Origin: Hyalella azteca
Taxonomy: Eukaryota; Arthropoda; Malacostraca; Amphipoda; Hyalellidae
DNA length: 64,000 nt
Assembly: GCF_000764305.2 (NCBI RefSeq)
Contig: NW_025941620.1
Coordinates: 186,001-250,000 of the forward strand
Reading direction: 5' to 3'
Position numbers and translations under genes: made by a program
In this document: piece by piece, positions 35,001 to 45,346 of the stretch
How positions within the stretch are numbered: the stretch's first letter is position 1
Layout: each line of letters starts with the position of its first letter
The notes under the pieces: generated by a model
What the model was told of the DNA's origin: nothing
The model's database searches: none
The model's input: only the letters and a program-made list of their open reading frames with translations

Positions 35001-36736
35001 CATTTATGGTTCAACAACGCGGTCTGGTGTCACGAACTGCGCAGTTGGCGCTCTATCGATCTTTTGTTAACGCTAGTATTTATTATGAGTAAATGTTATT
35101 GTATTAATTTAGTTACGTAATTTAAGTAGAAGTTTTCGTTTTTAGTCATTTGCGTACATTAAGTAGGAATTACCGTATTAAATCACTTACTCATCCCGTA
35201 TAAGTTACTCAGTTACGTACTCTACGTAGAAGTTATCATATTATTTCAGCAACGCACTGTGTGTAGAAGTTATCGAATTTAATCATTTATACGCAATTTA
35301 AGTAGAAGTTATCGGATTAAGTCAGTTATACGTACTTTAAGTAGAAATTATCGTAATAATTTAGTTACGTAATTTAAGTAGCAGTTATCGTTCTAACTCA
35401 GTTACGTACCTCAAGTAGAAGTTTTAATACTAAATAATTTACGCATATTAAGTAGAAATTATCATATTATTTCAGTTACGCAATTTAGGTAGAAGTATTC
35501 TTATTAAATCTGCATCTAGTAGATTATAAAACAAACACAGTATACCTACTTTAGGTAGGAGTGAACATCGAAAGATTCATCATGGGCGAATTCATGATAC
35601 TCAAGTTTAAATTCACCTTAAAATCAACATTTATTAATTAATTAGATCACAAACTCAAATTTTATCGAAATGCATGTCATTTTTCATCTAATTTGTCATA
35701 ATAAATCAAAGAAAAAAATAATCATTAAGTTCTAAAACCATTAAGTAAAATGTAATCAATTCATAAAATCGAGCAATCTTGTGCTAATTGTTTCATTTCG
35801 GCCGCTGATTACGACCAATCCAGTGGACGTTCGGCAAACTTTTTTCACCTGAAGAAGGTCACAACCGAGTGGGTGTTTGATGAACCTCTAAATTCACGTC
35901 CACATCTAATAGAGACACTGGGCTTAATTTTCTTGCCTCAAGAAATTCAGTCTTATAAGTAGGTCGCTACGGGGAATTTTAATTCAGATCGTTACAGCAA
36001 ATTTTGATCGCTCGTCACGTGCGAAGGAAAGTGTTGGCGAAGTTAGCAGAGTTTCTTCCGTTATGGAAGTTACGCGAAAAAGTTTATAACAGGTCATTGC
36101 ATTACGAGTTGTTTACGCTGAATCACTATTTTCACGTCTATGGGGGCGACCGTGAGAAAGTTCGAGGTGTTGAGGCTGAAAATTTGTGGTTCACGTTGCA
36201 AAACTTGAGCAAAGCTGGATAAGTAATCAGGGTTCGTTGAGTTTTTAAGTTAAGTTATATTCCCTTCAATGAAATTGATGAAATTTAATGAGACTGCAAA
36301 GAAATAATTTCATTTTTTGAAATTGCACAAAAAATATCCCGAAATCACTAATAAAGTTATAATACCATTGTTTGAAATTCTTCATCAAGAGCATCGCCAT
36401 TTATGAGAAATTAAAAATGGTCCTAAACTGCATCTTGCCCAATTTTATTAGCATCTCGTAGCTTAGAATAATCTTCAGGCAAAAAAAGTGATTTATTGCG
36501 CGTGAACTTCAATTATTTGGCCATTTCAAAGCATTAAGAAAAGAATAGGCACCGTTGAACACAATTAAGAAAAAGGAACATGAAATACATAAGAAAATAC
36601 ATTAGTGCAAATTCTTATGAATAACGTCTTTTATCTGTTTTCCGACAGATCTTGCCAGGCGAATCACTGGCCAGTCCACAAGCAAGAGTGCAAAAAGCGC
36701 ACTCTCCGCTCCTGCAAGTCTCAAGGCGTCCTTTGA
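14121..36736 (+). CDS. ZMYND10: ZMYND10, axonemal dynein assembly factor with MYND zinc finger
   Basis: ZMYND10 is a cytoplasmic co-chaperone-type factor that helps pre-assemble the dynein arms of motile cilia and flagella. Nine exons were placed by hand: 14121-14227, 15502-16123, 16516-16809, 17234-18110, 18476-18818, 19229-19403, 28367-28674, 28938-29030 and 36649-36736. They splice to 2907 nt in one frame, giving 968 residues and a stop. Similarity to the animal protein, as I remember it, runs in order: the N-terminal DEILKLVDGLECW helix, QLLLQRGK, ENALASILQG, the DFADWSIRQLTDLAFF block, a long helical domain in exons 5-7, then the C-terminal MYND finger. The finger ligands are C918, C921, C929, C932, C938, C942, H950 and C954, an exact match to the MYND spacing. 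The usual length is about 440 residues; the excess is low-complexity sequence in exons 2-4 and 7. An in-frame stop at 14043 precedes the first ATG at 14121. A second ATG at 14142 has A at -3 and may be the true start. A short segment may be missing between exons 6 and 7. Confidence 0.88.
14373..14625 (+). mobile_element. tRNA-derived SINE with a second tRNA-like unit
   Basis: The head has a perfect pol III A box TGGCCCAGTGG at 14377-14387 and a B box GGTTCGATCCC at 14427-14437. A second, weaker tRNA-like unit follows: an A-box-like AGGCCGGGCGGTTAAG from 14475 and a B-box-like GAGTTCGAGACC at 14518-14529. The element ends in an (ATTA)n tail at about 14602-14625. Its body matches the minus-strand copy at 4651-4830. 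No folded functional tRNA is implied. Confidence 0.82.
14940..14953 (+). promoter_or_regulatory. X-box-like RFX site in ZMYND10 intron 1
   Basis: TTCGCCATGGCAAC matches the RFX consensus RYYNYYATRRNRAC at 13 of 14 positions; only the first base differs. RFX factors drive ciliary genes, and the site lies in the first intron of a ciliary gene. Related half-site fragments (GTAGCAAAC, GTTGCTAAG) sit within 60 bp on either side. Function is inferred only. Confidence 0.4.
15502..16123 (+). CDS. ZMYND10: ZMYND10 exon 2 with coding minisatellite
   Basis: The acceptor is CTATCTCAG and the donor is AAG followed by GTGAGA, phases 2 and 0. The exon opens with WVESACQVISLHVHSSLQAA, which lines up with the human WNQQHENLEKLNMQAILDA segment. 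It closes with QLLLQRGK, matching human ELLVTHGK. Between them sit about 165 extra residues: seven copies of a 14-residue Pro/Thr/Gln repeat, then a Ser/Asp/Thr-rich tail. Confidence 0.8.
15596..15889 (+). repeat. Coding minisatellite, 7 x 42 bp, in ZMYND10 exon 2
   Basis: There are seven head-to-tail 42-bp units, each coding for ITPQTQALRPTPPG or a close variant. The variants include PET for PQT, VLR for ALR, PLG, PAG and ISP. All units keep the frame and none holds a stop. Many of the differences are synonymous C/T or A/G changes. Confidence 0.95.
16516..16809 (+). CDS. ZMYND10: ZMYND10 exon 3
   Basis: The acceptor is TTTTTCTCAG and the donor is CTG followed by GTGAGT, both phase 0, for 98 codons. 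The start, ATAVVWNLIQTESIRRLIL, continues the GK-VPTLVEELIAVEMW region of the human protein. The rest is Ser/Glu-rich and has no counterpart that I recognise. Confidence 0.75.
17234..18110 (+). CDS. ZMYND10: ZMYND10 exon 4 with large acidic/polar insertion
   Basis: The acceptor is TAGCTGCAG and the donor is CAAA followed by GTAAAT, phase 1. The first 14 codons (LENALASILQGMIY) match the human HHEASIINLLETVF helix. The last 35 or so contain LDFADWSIRQLTDLAFF, matching human LDLVDYCHRKLTLL. About 240 Lys/Glu/Ser/Asn-rich residues lie between these two motifs, which are close together in the human protein. An acceptor inside the exon would shorten the insert, but none is obvious. Confidence 0.78.
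18476..18818 (+). CDS. ZMYND10: ZMYND10 exon 5, helical core
   Basis: The acceptor is CACGTCTGCAG and the donor is CGG followed by GTGAGT, phases 1 and 2. The segment SELKREYRRAQLLNGVRAIS and the LNDQDLPQLLCSLLKRSPF block match the human region around LSTHNLPCLLVELLEHSPW. This is the best conserved part of the gene apart from the zinc finger. Confidence 0.9.
19229..19403 (+). CDS. ZMYND10: ZMYND10 exon 6
   Basis: The acceptor is TTCGTTACAG and the donor is CAG followed by GTACTG. The text SHRRASLLQVQPLLTTAAL and VPHLQHMARWLATLPL lines up with human GRLLKLRAFLTDTLL and LPNLAHLQSFLAHLTL. Confidence 0.88.
19509..19662 (+). mobile_element. (GTCY)n interspersed element, Helentron-derived type, copy 1
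   Basis: Subterminal inverted repeats GCGCATTTTCTC (19513-19524) and GAGAAAATGCGC (19613-19624) bracket a (GTCT/GTCC)n core. They are followed by the palindrome ACTCACTGCAGTGAGT (19633-19648) and a TTATATTT end. This order resembles non-autonomous Helentron (HINE/DINE) elements. The classification is inference; the repeat family is certain because four copies are present. Confidence 0.75.
20621..20797 (-). mobile_element. (GTCY)n interspersed element, copy 2
   Basis: Reverse orientation: TATAACTCAGTACTCACTGC palindrome side first, then a long GGAC/AGAC tetranucleotide core, then GAGAAAATGCG. The first internal repeat is altered (ACGCATTTTCTC). Confidence 0.75.
24587..25389 (+). mobile_element. 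Degenerate mariner-type transposon
   Basis: The left end TGAGGGGCTTCAAAAAGTTC after a TA (24587-24588) mirrors the right end GAACTTTTTGAAGCATCCTC near 25364-25383. Inside are broken mariner transposase readings in several frames. They include an IKFMVKN-like start (~24800), a DAVHDLIEKDNRITTESVAE helix-turn-helix (~24980) and a GDETWIYWYNSQ catalytic-region piece (~25240). The length is about 800 bp against about 1.3 kb for intact elements, with frameshifts and internal deletion. It is not functional. Confidence 0.8.
25711..25870 (+). mobile_element. (GTCY)n interspersed element, copy 3
   Basis: TTTAGCGCATTTTCTCATTT at the left, a short (GTCT/GTCC)n core, GAGAAAATGCGC, and the ACTCACTGCAGTGAGT palindrome before TTATATTTTTT. 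It has the same layout as the copy at 19509. Confidence 0.75.
26060..27421. other. Repeat-rich, coding-like patch of unknown origin
   Basis: A block ending ATCCCATCGAAACCGGAACG occurs at about 26741-26810 and 27063-27135 and inverted at about 26936-27010. Minus-strand readings at 26066-26260, 26406-26591 and 27197-27421 have balanced amino-acid use but are short and interrupted. It may be a dead mobile or viral remnant. I recognise no family. Confidence 0.35.
28367..28674 (+). CDS. ZMYND10: ZMYND10 exon 7
   Basis: The acceptor is TTATTCTAG and the donor is CCG followed by GTTAGT. GEKPMQWQHHTEDELATLLR and the AYDLDALEAILEAA block match the human KWQAIAKHQL and YRLDVLEAV regions. A polar linker (SKPTKDKSQARSD and on) leads to the zinc finger. 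Human residues around PEIWERLE have no counterpart between exons 6 and 7. Confidence 0.86.
28938..29030 (+). CDS. ZMYND10: ZMYND10 exon 8, first half of MYND finger
   Basis: The acceptor is TTCATTTAG and the donor is ACGAG followed by GTGAGA, phase 2. The exon holds ligands C918, C921, C929, C932 and C938 in CLSCGKHGSRVCSGCKTARY plus C. Confidence 0.92.
33831..33999 (-). mobile_element. (GTCY)n interspersed element, copy 4
   Basis: Reverse orientation: AATATAACTCAGTACTCACT, then GAGCGCATTTTTTCGTTGAC, a GGAC/AGAC core, the GACATGGCGAGCACAATAGTG block and GAGAAAATGCG. The first inverted repeat carries a T for C difference. Confidence 0.75.
34308..34445 (+). repeat. Three-copy repeat, about 58 bp
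   Basis: TCATTACTCGGTAATAAYAATAA and an AT-rich filler ending TTTCTCAG are repeated three times. Confidence 0.85.
34860..35060. promoter_or_regulatory. GC-rich island with CRE and E-boxes inside intron 8
   Basis: The block is much richer in GC than its surroundings. It holds CACCTG E-boxes (near 34883 and 34909), ACACCTCC, a perfect TGACGTCA at 34995-35002 and a CAC/ATC trinucleotide run. It resembles an enhancer or cryptic promoter. No start site is defined. Confidence 0.3.
35094..35520 (+). repeat. Degenerate tandem repeat of AAGTAGAAGTTATCG
   Basis: About a dozen diverged units of the form TTACGTAATTTAAGTAGAAG followed by TTATCGTATTAAATCAG. Spacing is irregular, around 30-60 bp. Confidence 0.8.
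36649..36736 (+). CDS. ZMYND10: ZMYND10 exon 9, second half of MYND finger and stop
   Basis: The acceptor is TTTTCCGACAG. The phase joins exon 8 to give R-SCQANHWPVHKQEC, supplying C942, H950 and C954. It ends KSQGVL and TGA. The 7.6-kb intron before it splits the zinc finger, yet the spacing is exact, which strongly supports the join. Confidence 0.9.
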
Positions 36737-39700
36737 TCTCTTGTTGAGTGACCTACCAGTATTACGATGCTGATGTATCGGGAGACTCCGGCTCTTGCTG
36801 CAAAGCATGACTCGAATGGAAAATGTACCGTGAAGGTTTGGTGGCTCAGTCTGGTACTATCTGCCCTAGTCTATAGTTCGCTAATGTCAACACTATGTCA
36901 ACAAAATTGGCGGGATGACCCAGCTGTATGCGTCGGGGTCGTTGGGAACTAGCTTTGCCATTGCCGTTATTTCTGTTATTTATTTATGCATGCTTGTCAG
37001 TGAGTGTGCGCCTCAATCCTAAGAGTAATTCATTTGTGGCGAAAATCATTAGGAACGAGCCACACTGAGCAGAACAATCACTAAAAGTCTAGTGGGATTA
37101 TGTTATTTCAGCGCTACTTTTCGCATTCTGCATAGGATTGAGATGTCATTTTTACTAGATGAAACCCTTGCCTTTTCAGCTTTAGGCTAACAACATTTTC
37201 CTGTCCCCTTGTTTACTTTAAAAGTGACTGGCAATTGATTTTTATTTGAATAAGTTAAGTTTGATACAGACTTACCATACTCTGCGGTGAATGATTGCAT
37301 AAATGATGCATCACATTTCCATTTCTGTTCAGGAACAATTTCCTTTTTCTCTCATTTTCTAGTACGTTATAGGGAAGCTGAATGTTAGGATGAATTATTT
37401 CACACCTCATTTGAAGCATCAAAATTAATTTTGTGTGGAAATTTCTGCAGATAAAAAAACTTTTTGTTAGTGAAATTGAATAGTAACCGTTAATTGATAA
37501 CTTTAGATCTTTTAAGTAACTAATTAACTTGTAACTTCAACACCCTGCCGAGGGGATAATTAATGACACTACAACTTGACATAAGTTCTTGACAACTTGA
37601 CATACAGAACTTATGTATGTGCTTGATAGATTATCACCTAAAATTCCATTGTTGCACGATAGATCTAATGAAATGGAAAATAATAGTGTCTGTCGATACT
37701 GAAATTTAAACGTAGGAACATTTTTGAACACCCATTTTAAATTTTCTTCTTTTTTAAAGGAAATCGGAGCTAGGGCGCGACTAGCATTAAAGGTTAAAAA
37801 ATTGTTTTTCTTCTGGTATTGAACTGATAAAATTATTTTAAAAATCAAATAAAACGTCAAATTCGTTGTTTCTATTCGCATATTATTATTTATCATTACT
37901 TAAAACCATACTCGTCTCGATACGGGTCCCATTCTCGCCTGATATTTTTAACCTTTACCTTTACCTACCGTTAATTATAAACAAAATTTTCGTAGAAGAT
38001 GAAAAAAAAATTGGACAATACGCGAATACCAAACTACGATCAATATATGCGTTCAAAGTTATATTAATAAATACTCACATTATTTCTATCCTGAACAGTA
38101 TTAACAACTATGTTTCAACATCAACCTTCAAGTCAAACGATCTCTGCAATTCAAATTTCATTGATAATTTTCTCTTAAAAAAATCTAACAAACTTATTTG
38201 CATTGCCGCAATATCACTAGAATACGTTCGTTTGAACAGAAATAACGCGTTATCGGGTATAATAATAAAAATTATTATTAAAAAAAATGCAGCAATATCA
38301 TAATTGCTGCATTTTTGTGAGAGTGATAATGCATTGCTGCAATATCACTCGAATTCGTTCCTTTGAACTGAAATAACGCACCCGATGAAGGGAAATGAGG
38401 GGACATTTGTCATCTGTAACGCCATTTCTGACAGCATTCAACCCCTTCCCTCCAATGTTGGAACAAATTCAATCGCTGATTGCTTGATCCCGTTTTTATC
38501 CCAGTTCTGAAAATGAACCCTGAGCCATTTACTGATTACATAAATGCTGAATTTTTGGCAATTCGCTTTTCAGGCAAAAAATTATCTATAAAGGTTCGTG
38601 TCACTCACTTTATTTAAGCTCATTTCGATGTAACGCAACGAATTTACAAAGGGAATTATTTTCATGTAATTCAAAAACATAATTTAGCTCATAAAATAGT
38701 TAAATTTTCCTGGATATTAATTTTATTAAAGTGATATTGGTGACTTTTTGTGGGATATAGAATGGGAATAAAAAACTTTCCCACAATTTTTAAAGTTTTT
38801 GTAGGTAATCGATATAAAGTTTTATTGAGAGTTTTTATAGGTAATCGATCATCAATTACCATAATATAATTTTCACACGGCAGCCGAACGAATGTTTAGT
38901 GTCAGAATTTTTTGTTGAATTTATCAGTGCAACTTTCCTTGCTGTTCATGTGAAGTGAACTAAGTCGAAATTTTTCTCCCACGCGTAAATTTATTTCAAA
39001 TGCAATGATGAATTTCACACAAATCTCGTAAATACTTGTAACATACGGTTTCACATGAAATAGTTCGGAGACAATGATATATAGAAGTATTCGTTCCTAG
39101 TATTTTCTAGCATGGTCTCTAAAACATATATTCCTAATTTTCCACATGGTTCAGCTTTCGCAACCGTCGTTTCTATCTCAAAGCTGTAAATGATTAGTAA
39201 AAATTTTGACATGTAAGAACATGTGATGTGACGTCATAATTTCCTGCATCTCTTCAGTATAAGCGTTTGATAATTCTTCAATGCCACGTCGAAAAAAACC
39301 ACCACTCTTTTCTAGAATCGGTAACATTTTTCAGCACCTCTGTAAGTTCATGAAAATTCCTTTTCACTGCATGTGAGTCTACTTTTTCGATCCGGAAGCC
39401 ACAGATCAATAACCGCGTCGCGTTAATGGGCGGGATTACGTGAGCTTGACGTAATGACAATCAGATCAATGCCCGGTAATTCGCCGATTACACTCTACGC
39501 TTTCTGCACTTTAACACGTTGACTACGATTGCTTCATCTTGTACTATTATTTCATTTTTTGTACTGTTTTTAAACAGGGTAGCCAGACGGTCTTTTTTTC
39601 CGGACAAATTCCGTGATTTAGTTTTTCTCAATTGCGTAGGCCGGCAAAAATTTATGATAGGGGTACTTCCTAATTAAATTTTAAATACTGCAAAAAGAAA

Positions 39701-42700
39701 ATAAATGGAATTTTTATAGCGGAACCTACAAATAAACTAGTATATATTGAGTTATCGGCCTTTTTTGGCCTTTTTTGTTCTCGGATTTGGCCGATTTTAG
39801 GGAACCTGAATTATGTACCACTATGTCCTGGAGAAATACATCTCGTGGTACGCATATGTACCACTTCGGAGTCAACGTGTTAAATTAGTTACATCAAGGA
39901 TGCAGGCGAAAATCTGAGCCTTTTTAATCGTTATTTGGCTAACTGCACAAATAGTATGCGTCGTACTTCGAAAATTTGTAAAGTGTCTTCTTGAAAAAAT
40001 CTAATCTTTCATCAAGAGGTATGGGCTATTTTTCAGGATCTTCATTTTATACGTATAAGTCAACTGTTAATCGAAATGATGTTCACTTGATTCTTTTCAA
40101 AGTGAATCGTTTTTATACATGCCAATTACACAAAATACATGTCAGTTACACGATATTTAAAAAACCAATTAATACGTTTATAACCGCATAGTTATGTTCA
40201 CGTGTCTTACAAATAATTACTATGTAACTGCTTACTTATCCATTTTTTATCTTAAACATAAACTCTCAAGCTTTCCGTTTCACGATTCTTTCATCCTCTC
40301 TAAGAGAATCATGAACTAGATTCTGCTACAGTTCATCGCTTATAAAAAAGTAAAAGCCTACAAATGTTGTAATAAAAGAGTGGGAGAAGAGAAATTAAAA
40401 AATAAAAGTCCGCAAATGTTGTAAAAAAAGACAGCCTCTGCTCATCAATCTTTAGGATGGCTGGTAAACAAGCCACCAGTTCAATGAGGCCATCTACAAA
40501 CTGTGGGATTTTCGTTGGGTGGAAAAGAAGGAGAGGCAGAGGTGCCAAAAAGATGAGCATTTTATTGGAAATTATTGCGTTCTAATCGGTGAAATTAGTC
40601 TGGTCAAATCTGGTCGCGATGTTTTACGTCATTGATTTGTGTTATTATGGCCTCTTTCGTATCGCCTCTGGCGAGTGTATTTCAGACAGTTATTGATAAC
40701 GAAAAACGTATTTATGCCATTGAAGAACAGCTGTGCAAACGAATCACTCGGACTTTTGATATAGGATTTTTCAAGAAAATGATCATATAACGATTACTAC
40801 AGTTACTACGTAAGTATAAAAGTAAAAATATATTTTAAGGTTATACAAAAATACCCTAACAAGTTAAGATGACTAGAAATTAATTAGGATAAATTTCATT
40901 TACCTCGAAATTTTAGAAATACTAATAATTATTTGTGAAGTGCAAAATCTTTTTGGATTTTTAAATTGTTAATATCCATTGCGAATTTCTTGATATTAAA
41001 ATTACCATCAGTATTTCATAAATTTATGGTTAAATTTTATTTTCTGATTGGGAAATATACAATATTCTACGGACATTGCGCCTAACATTTGATTTATTCA
41101 TGCCAAATCCCTTGCTACAATATTTCGCACAAGTTGTTTATAAATTGTGGCTACAACTCCATAAATAAACTTATATTCTACTTTTAAAAACCAGCTATGA
41201 AAACATAACGATAAGCTGCAATATAAAAAATCGGCACAGCACTCTCTGTACAATGAAGACTGTAATAGGCCTCCAATCAAAAAGAACGAGACGGAAGAAA
41301 CACGGAATGGAGACAGCGCGACAGCATGGTTCTGTACAATCTTTAGTCCAGAATAATGTCGAGAAGCAGCACCAGCTTCGCTCAATGTTGGTCCGAGAAC
41401 GCCAAATTTTGGCAATTCCGCCCTCATGCACCGCACAGAACTCTGATAGTCGCTTGGCGGGGATGCGCGGTTCACTTGCCAACTTCTACATTTTTTTTAC
41501 TGGCATTGTTTTCTTTTCTTCTAAGTGTTCCAGAAATAAGATTTTTCGGAATTTCTTCTAATATTTTTAGATTCACGTTATTTTGATATGTACGATAATT
41601 TTTTCCGGTTGAGTACAGAAATTATTTAATTAAACTCATCTTCTGAAAAATATTTTTCACATATATTTTCCCGAATCTTAATCCTAATCTTGACTAAAAA
41701 TTTTGTAGATAAAAATGTGAAATTTTTTGGGTGCTGCATAATTTCAGAACATTGCTAGAATATTCAAAGCGTTTTAAAGGTATACGAAATATTCTTCGGC
41801 TGAATGAGTGGAACTATTCATTAATTCTTATAATTATGTAACCTGTCAAGTTTTTTGCATAATTTGCGTTTACTTTCGTATATGGGTTAATTTTGAAGTC
41901 TGTTTGAACGCAGTGCAATCAATTTAAAAAAAACTATATCAGCAAATGTTTCTGAGGGCTCTCTTATTTTAATTCAACGCTATATTTACAAACTAAAGTG
42001 CAGAAATTAGCCAACAAAATGTATTTTTACCTATTCTATCGCACGAGAACAATAAATAAGAAGTTAATATCCATCGATTCCAAAATTTATTACGGAAAGT
42101 GTCCTCTCAGAATTACATTTACAGCACCATTTAGAAAAACGAAAGTGAGAAATTAATAACAATAGATTATAAAAAAACGTAAGCTTCTTAAATACAATGA
42201 TCTATCTGTAAATTGAACACTTTTTCCAAGAAATCGGATGCCTGCAAAGCAAGAAGCAGTTTTAGGAAGATCCTACTGCAAATGATGGAGATATTTTTTT
42301 TTTGTGTGTGGTTGTGCGAATGCTTTTGCTTGTCGACCCTAAACAACAGTTTGCCTTCCGGCTGCCGAAAACGGCCTTTAGAGAATTTGGACGTACAGAG
42401 AAATGCTCTCTAAAGGTTTGTACAGTGAGATATTTAGCCGATTTTAATGATCAGCCACGATTTGAGTGACTTGTAAAAGTTACAGGTCGGGACTCAGAGG
42501 CTGTGTTTGGTAACGGCTGTAATTAAACTTTAAAATTTGATCTTTAATTACGTGGATGAACAAACGCACATTATGGTGGAGTTCATCTTACAAAAAAAAT
42601 TTAATGATACTGTCATACAAATTTATGTAAACTCAAGAATGAGCTATCGTCAAATATTAATTGATTATTGTACATTATCTATGTAACTTTCAGTTTAAGC

Positions 42701-43799
42701 TATTAGGATTAATCTTATAAATGATTAAGCATACAAAAGTTTTCTCTAAGAAGTGGTTCTCACAGGAAATTTTAAATCATTGAATTACAAAAACGTACAA
42801 TAGACGTAAAACATTATTTAATATTCATAAATAAATAGTTTTCAAAGGGAAGAGAAATCACTGCACAAGGAAAGGGGACCATGATAAGAAAGACGACGCA
42901 AGCTCGCCAGGAAGTTGACTGCGTCGGCTAGAAATGTTTGGAATTGAGATGCCAATTCATCAGAAATTTTAAGTCAGTTTGCCCAGAAACGAGTAAATTC
43001 TGAGGCCTGGGTAATCCCGCTATTAATTCTATTTCAGAATGGAATCCGAGCTCGGAATTTGTGGCCAAAGCCTGAAATTTATGAGGAACTGTCCCGAATA
43101 AAATTTTATTAGAGAACAATACGATTCAATTAGAAGAAATTTACCAATTTGAATATGAGTAAGATGGCGAAACTTTTTCTCATATTTAATGTAAGTTTTT
43201 TTAAGTTTTTTCTCTTATTAAATGTATAAAATAAATTAATGTGCAACTCTCGTGAACTTAAAATAACGAATATAATATGAAACAAGAAATTATGCTTAGC
43301 TCTTTTTAATATAATTGGATAAGAGAAGATTGCCCAGTATGTATCAGGATGACAAGGAAACTTGTATAATTCTAGACACAATTTCTATGCTAGATGTCTT
43401 TTTTATAGTTAACATTCAATATATAGCAAAAGGGATAATCGTTCATGTCATGAAAAATATTTATTTCTATTCATTGCTTAATTTATTTTTTCCCATTGTA
43501 CGTGGAAATTAATATTTGATGTCAAATTGCTATTATTAATGATGTTAACTCCAAATTAGACATGTAGGAAAATTTGAGTCCTACAAATTTAATTTTCGTT
43601 ACATTAAAAATTTCCCTCTATTGCATGAGATGAAAAATATTTGATATAATTATCCTGGTGATAACATCCTAGCACTAGATGATAAAATATTCACTGACAA
43701 TCATTGGCTGAGTATTTGTAAGAGCGCGATGGTGAGTTGGCCGAGACATGCTCTTGAATACTGAACAAGAATTTACATGCCACGATCATTGGGCGTCCA
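36737..43799. other. Intergenic region between ZMYND10 and the VWC gene
   Basis: Mostly AT-rich and unassigned. A local duplication near 38205-38255 and 38331-38377 (CAATATCACT-GAAT-CGTTC) flanks the palindrome AATGCAGCAATATCATAATT-GCTGCATT. A GC-richer patch at 41240-41480 has open frames on both strands but no recognised family. No exon was found. Confidence 0.45.
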
Positions 43800-43941
43800 T
43801 ATAAAAGCGAGAACTCCACGTGATCAACTCAGTGCCGGCCGAGGGTCGGTGCCGTGACCATGTCAGGCTCCCAGCCCCGGACATCGCAGCAAAACCTCTG
43901 CCGGCACTAAGATAGGCATCTAATATGTGTGCTTTAGTGAC
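43800..43941 (+). promoter_or_regulatory. TATA/initiator core promoter and GC-rich leader, probably of the VWC gene
   Basis: TATAAAAG begins at 43800. An arthropod-type initiator TCAGT has its A at 43831, giving the canonical 31-bp spacing. The predicted leader is GC-rich and ends in a donor GTGAGT at 43942. It starts AGTGCCGGC (43831-43839), and the reverse complement GCCGGCACT lies at 43902-43910, so the RNA could fold near its cap. A short upstream ORF of 16 codons starts at the ATG inside GACCATGTC. The next exon with a signal peptide starts 1.3 kb downstream; acceptor-like CCATTCAAG near 45200 could join them. Confidence 0.5.
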
Positions 43942-45279
43942 GTGAGTGTTCTTTAGAAGCCTCACAAGTTGAAGTATTGGGAGTTGTATGAGTAGAGTGG
44001 TAATTCAGACTATTGCACCATATCCGACATTACGCACATGACAATAGTCACAATTTTCTGGCAGAATTTCAGAATAAATGATAATGACGGCCTTTTAAAC
44101 ATTTTTTTCAATCGGTATTCCGTACTTTTCTCAAAAATTGCCTGCCAAATTTTATTTATCTAAATAGTTTTTGCAATGAGTATATTGCGCCGGCGCAACC
44201 TATGAACTATTTTTACCACTATTTTCGAGCTGAATTTAATTAAAAATATGACGAAAATGATATTTAACTTCATGTTTCCTAGATGGGAACATTCATCGTA
44301 CAGGACAAGAAGCAAAAACACAAGAAATATTGCTATTTAAATAAAAACTTCTCAGAATAATATTTCAGTTGGAATAAACTGGCTGGCTGCAATTCGAGTA
44401 ACTGTCTGTAAGCCTTACATCACACAAATCTTTTGCAAAAATAAATTTTTATACCCGTCTAAACAATTGAAGAATAATTGCGTCTTATTCTGATGTCTCC
44501 CAAACTGAATTACACTGGCTATGCAATGATAATAAAGTTACTTGAATTCACAAATATATACAGCGAGCCTCTCGAAATTTAAAATTACATGAATGTAAAT
44601 TTCAAAAAGAGTCGCGTCTCAATATTTAAGCGTTAGACTCCACAGCGATTGAGACGATGAGATCTTGCGTTGTATGAGTCACCCTCGAAATTTTCTTATT
44701 CTCCCGACGATTTTGTCGAAAAGAGTGAAAAAATCTAAATTGTTCCTCTTAGAGTGTATTTTTCGAGCGGCTTATTTTCTCACATGAATTTAGATAAATT
44801 TCGCAAGCATTCGTCCACGTGATGGAATTAATTCGAAAATTTATAAAGAGGCTGCCAACTTTGGAGATATACAAAATTATCGAATGCGAATTGAATTTAA
44901 TGACAATTGCATTGCATCGAAAAGTGCAATAGAACTTCACAATTCATGTATTACCACTCTTTCCTTTAACAGAAAATTCAAAAGATTGACATTAATAAGC
45001 AAATTTAACGACAAAATATCATCAGTTTATTTATTTTTCCACATGGCAATATTTAAAAAATTTAATACCTTAATTATAAGGCTTTCTAATATGCACTTTA
45101 TCAGAAATCAAAAATAGGAAAATCAAAAAACCCTTCCTCTTCCCCTCTGAAAAAAAATTAATTGTCAAGTAGGAGAATTTTTAGTTTCTAATCCATTCAA
45201 GCTTTGCAATTCCAATAAAAAAAATAGTACTGCGAGATACTAATTTAAATTAGAATAATTTAAACGAGCGTCAACTTCA

Positions 45280-45346
45280 ATGGAGATCCAGCGCCTGCAG
45301 CTGCTGCTGGGGCTCACTGTATGCCTCCTGTCTGCGACAGCGCAAG
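45280..45346 (+). CDS. VWC gene exon 1, signal peptide
   Basis: The ATG in TTCAATGGAG encodes MEIQRLQLLLGLTVCLLSAT and then AQ. This is a hydrophobic leader with a plausible cleavage site near ATA-QG. The donor is CAAG followed by GTAGGT, phase 1, and the joined codon is GGC. Confidence 0.75.

Larger units (their letters stand above)
29031..36648 (+). other. ZMYND10 intron 8 (7.6 kb)
   Basis: It contains a (GTCY)n element (33831), a three-copy repeat of about 58 bp (34308-34445), a GC-rich block with a CRE and E-boxes (34860-35060) and a TTAAGTAGAAGTTATCG repeat (35094-35520). Nothing else stands out. Confidence 0.5.

Noticed and set aside
37866..38303. 145-codon open frame
   Set aside because: AT-rich Ile/Asn/Lys composition, no domain and no splice context; probably chance.
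41195..41561. Overlapping open frames on both strands in a GC-richer patch
   Set aside because: No recognisable domain and no splice junctions; possibly a mobile-element scrap, but nothing supports a gene.
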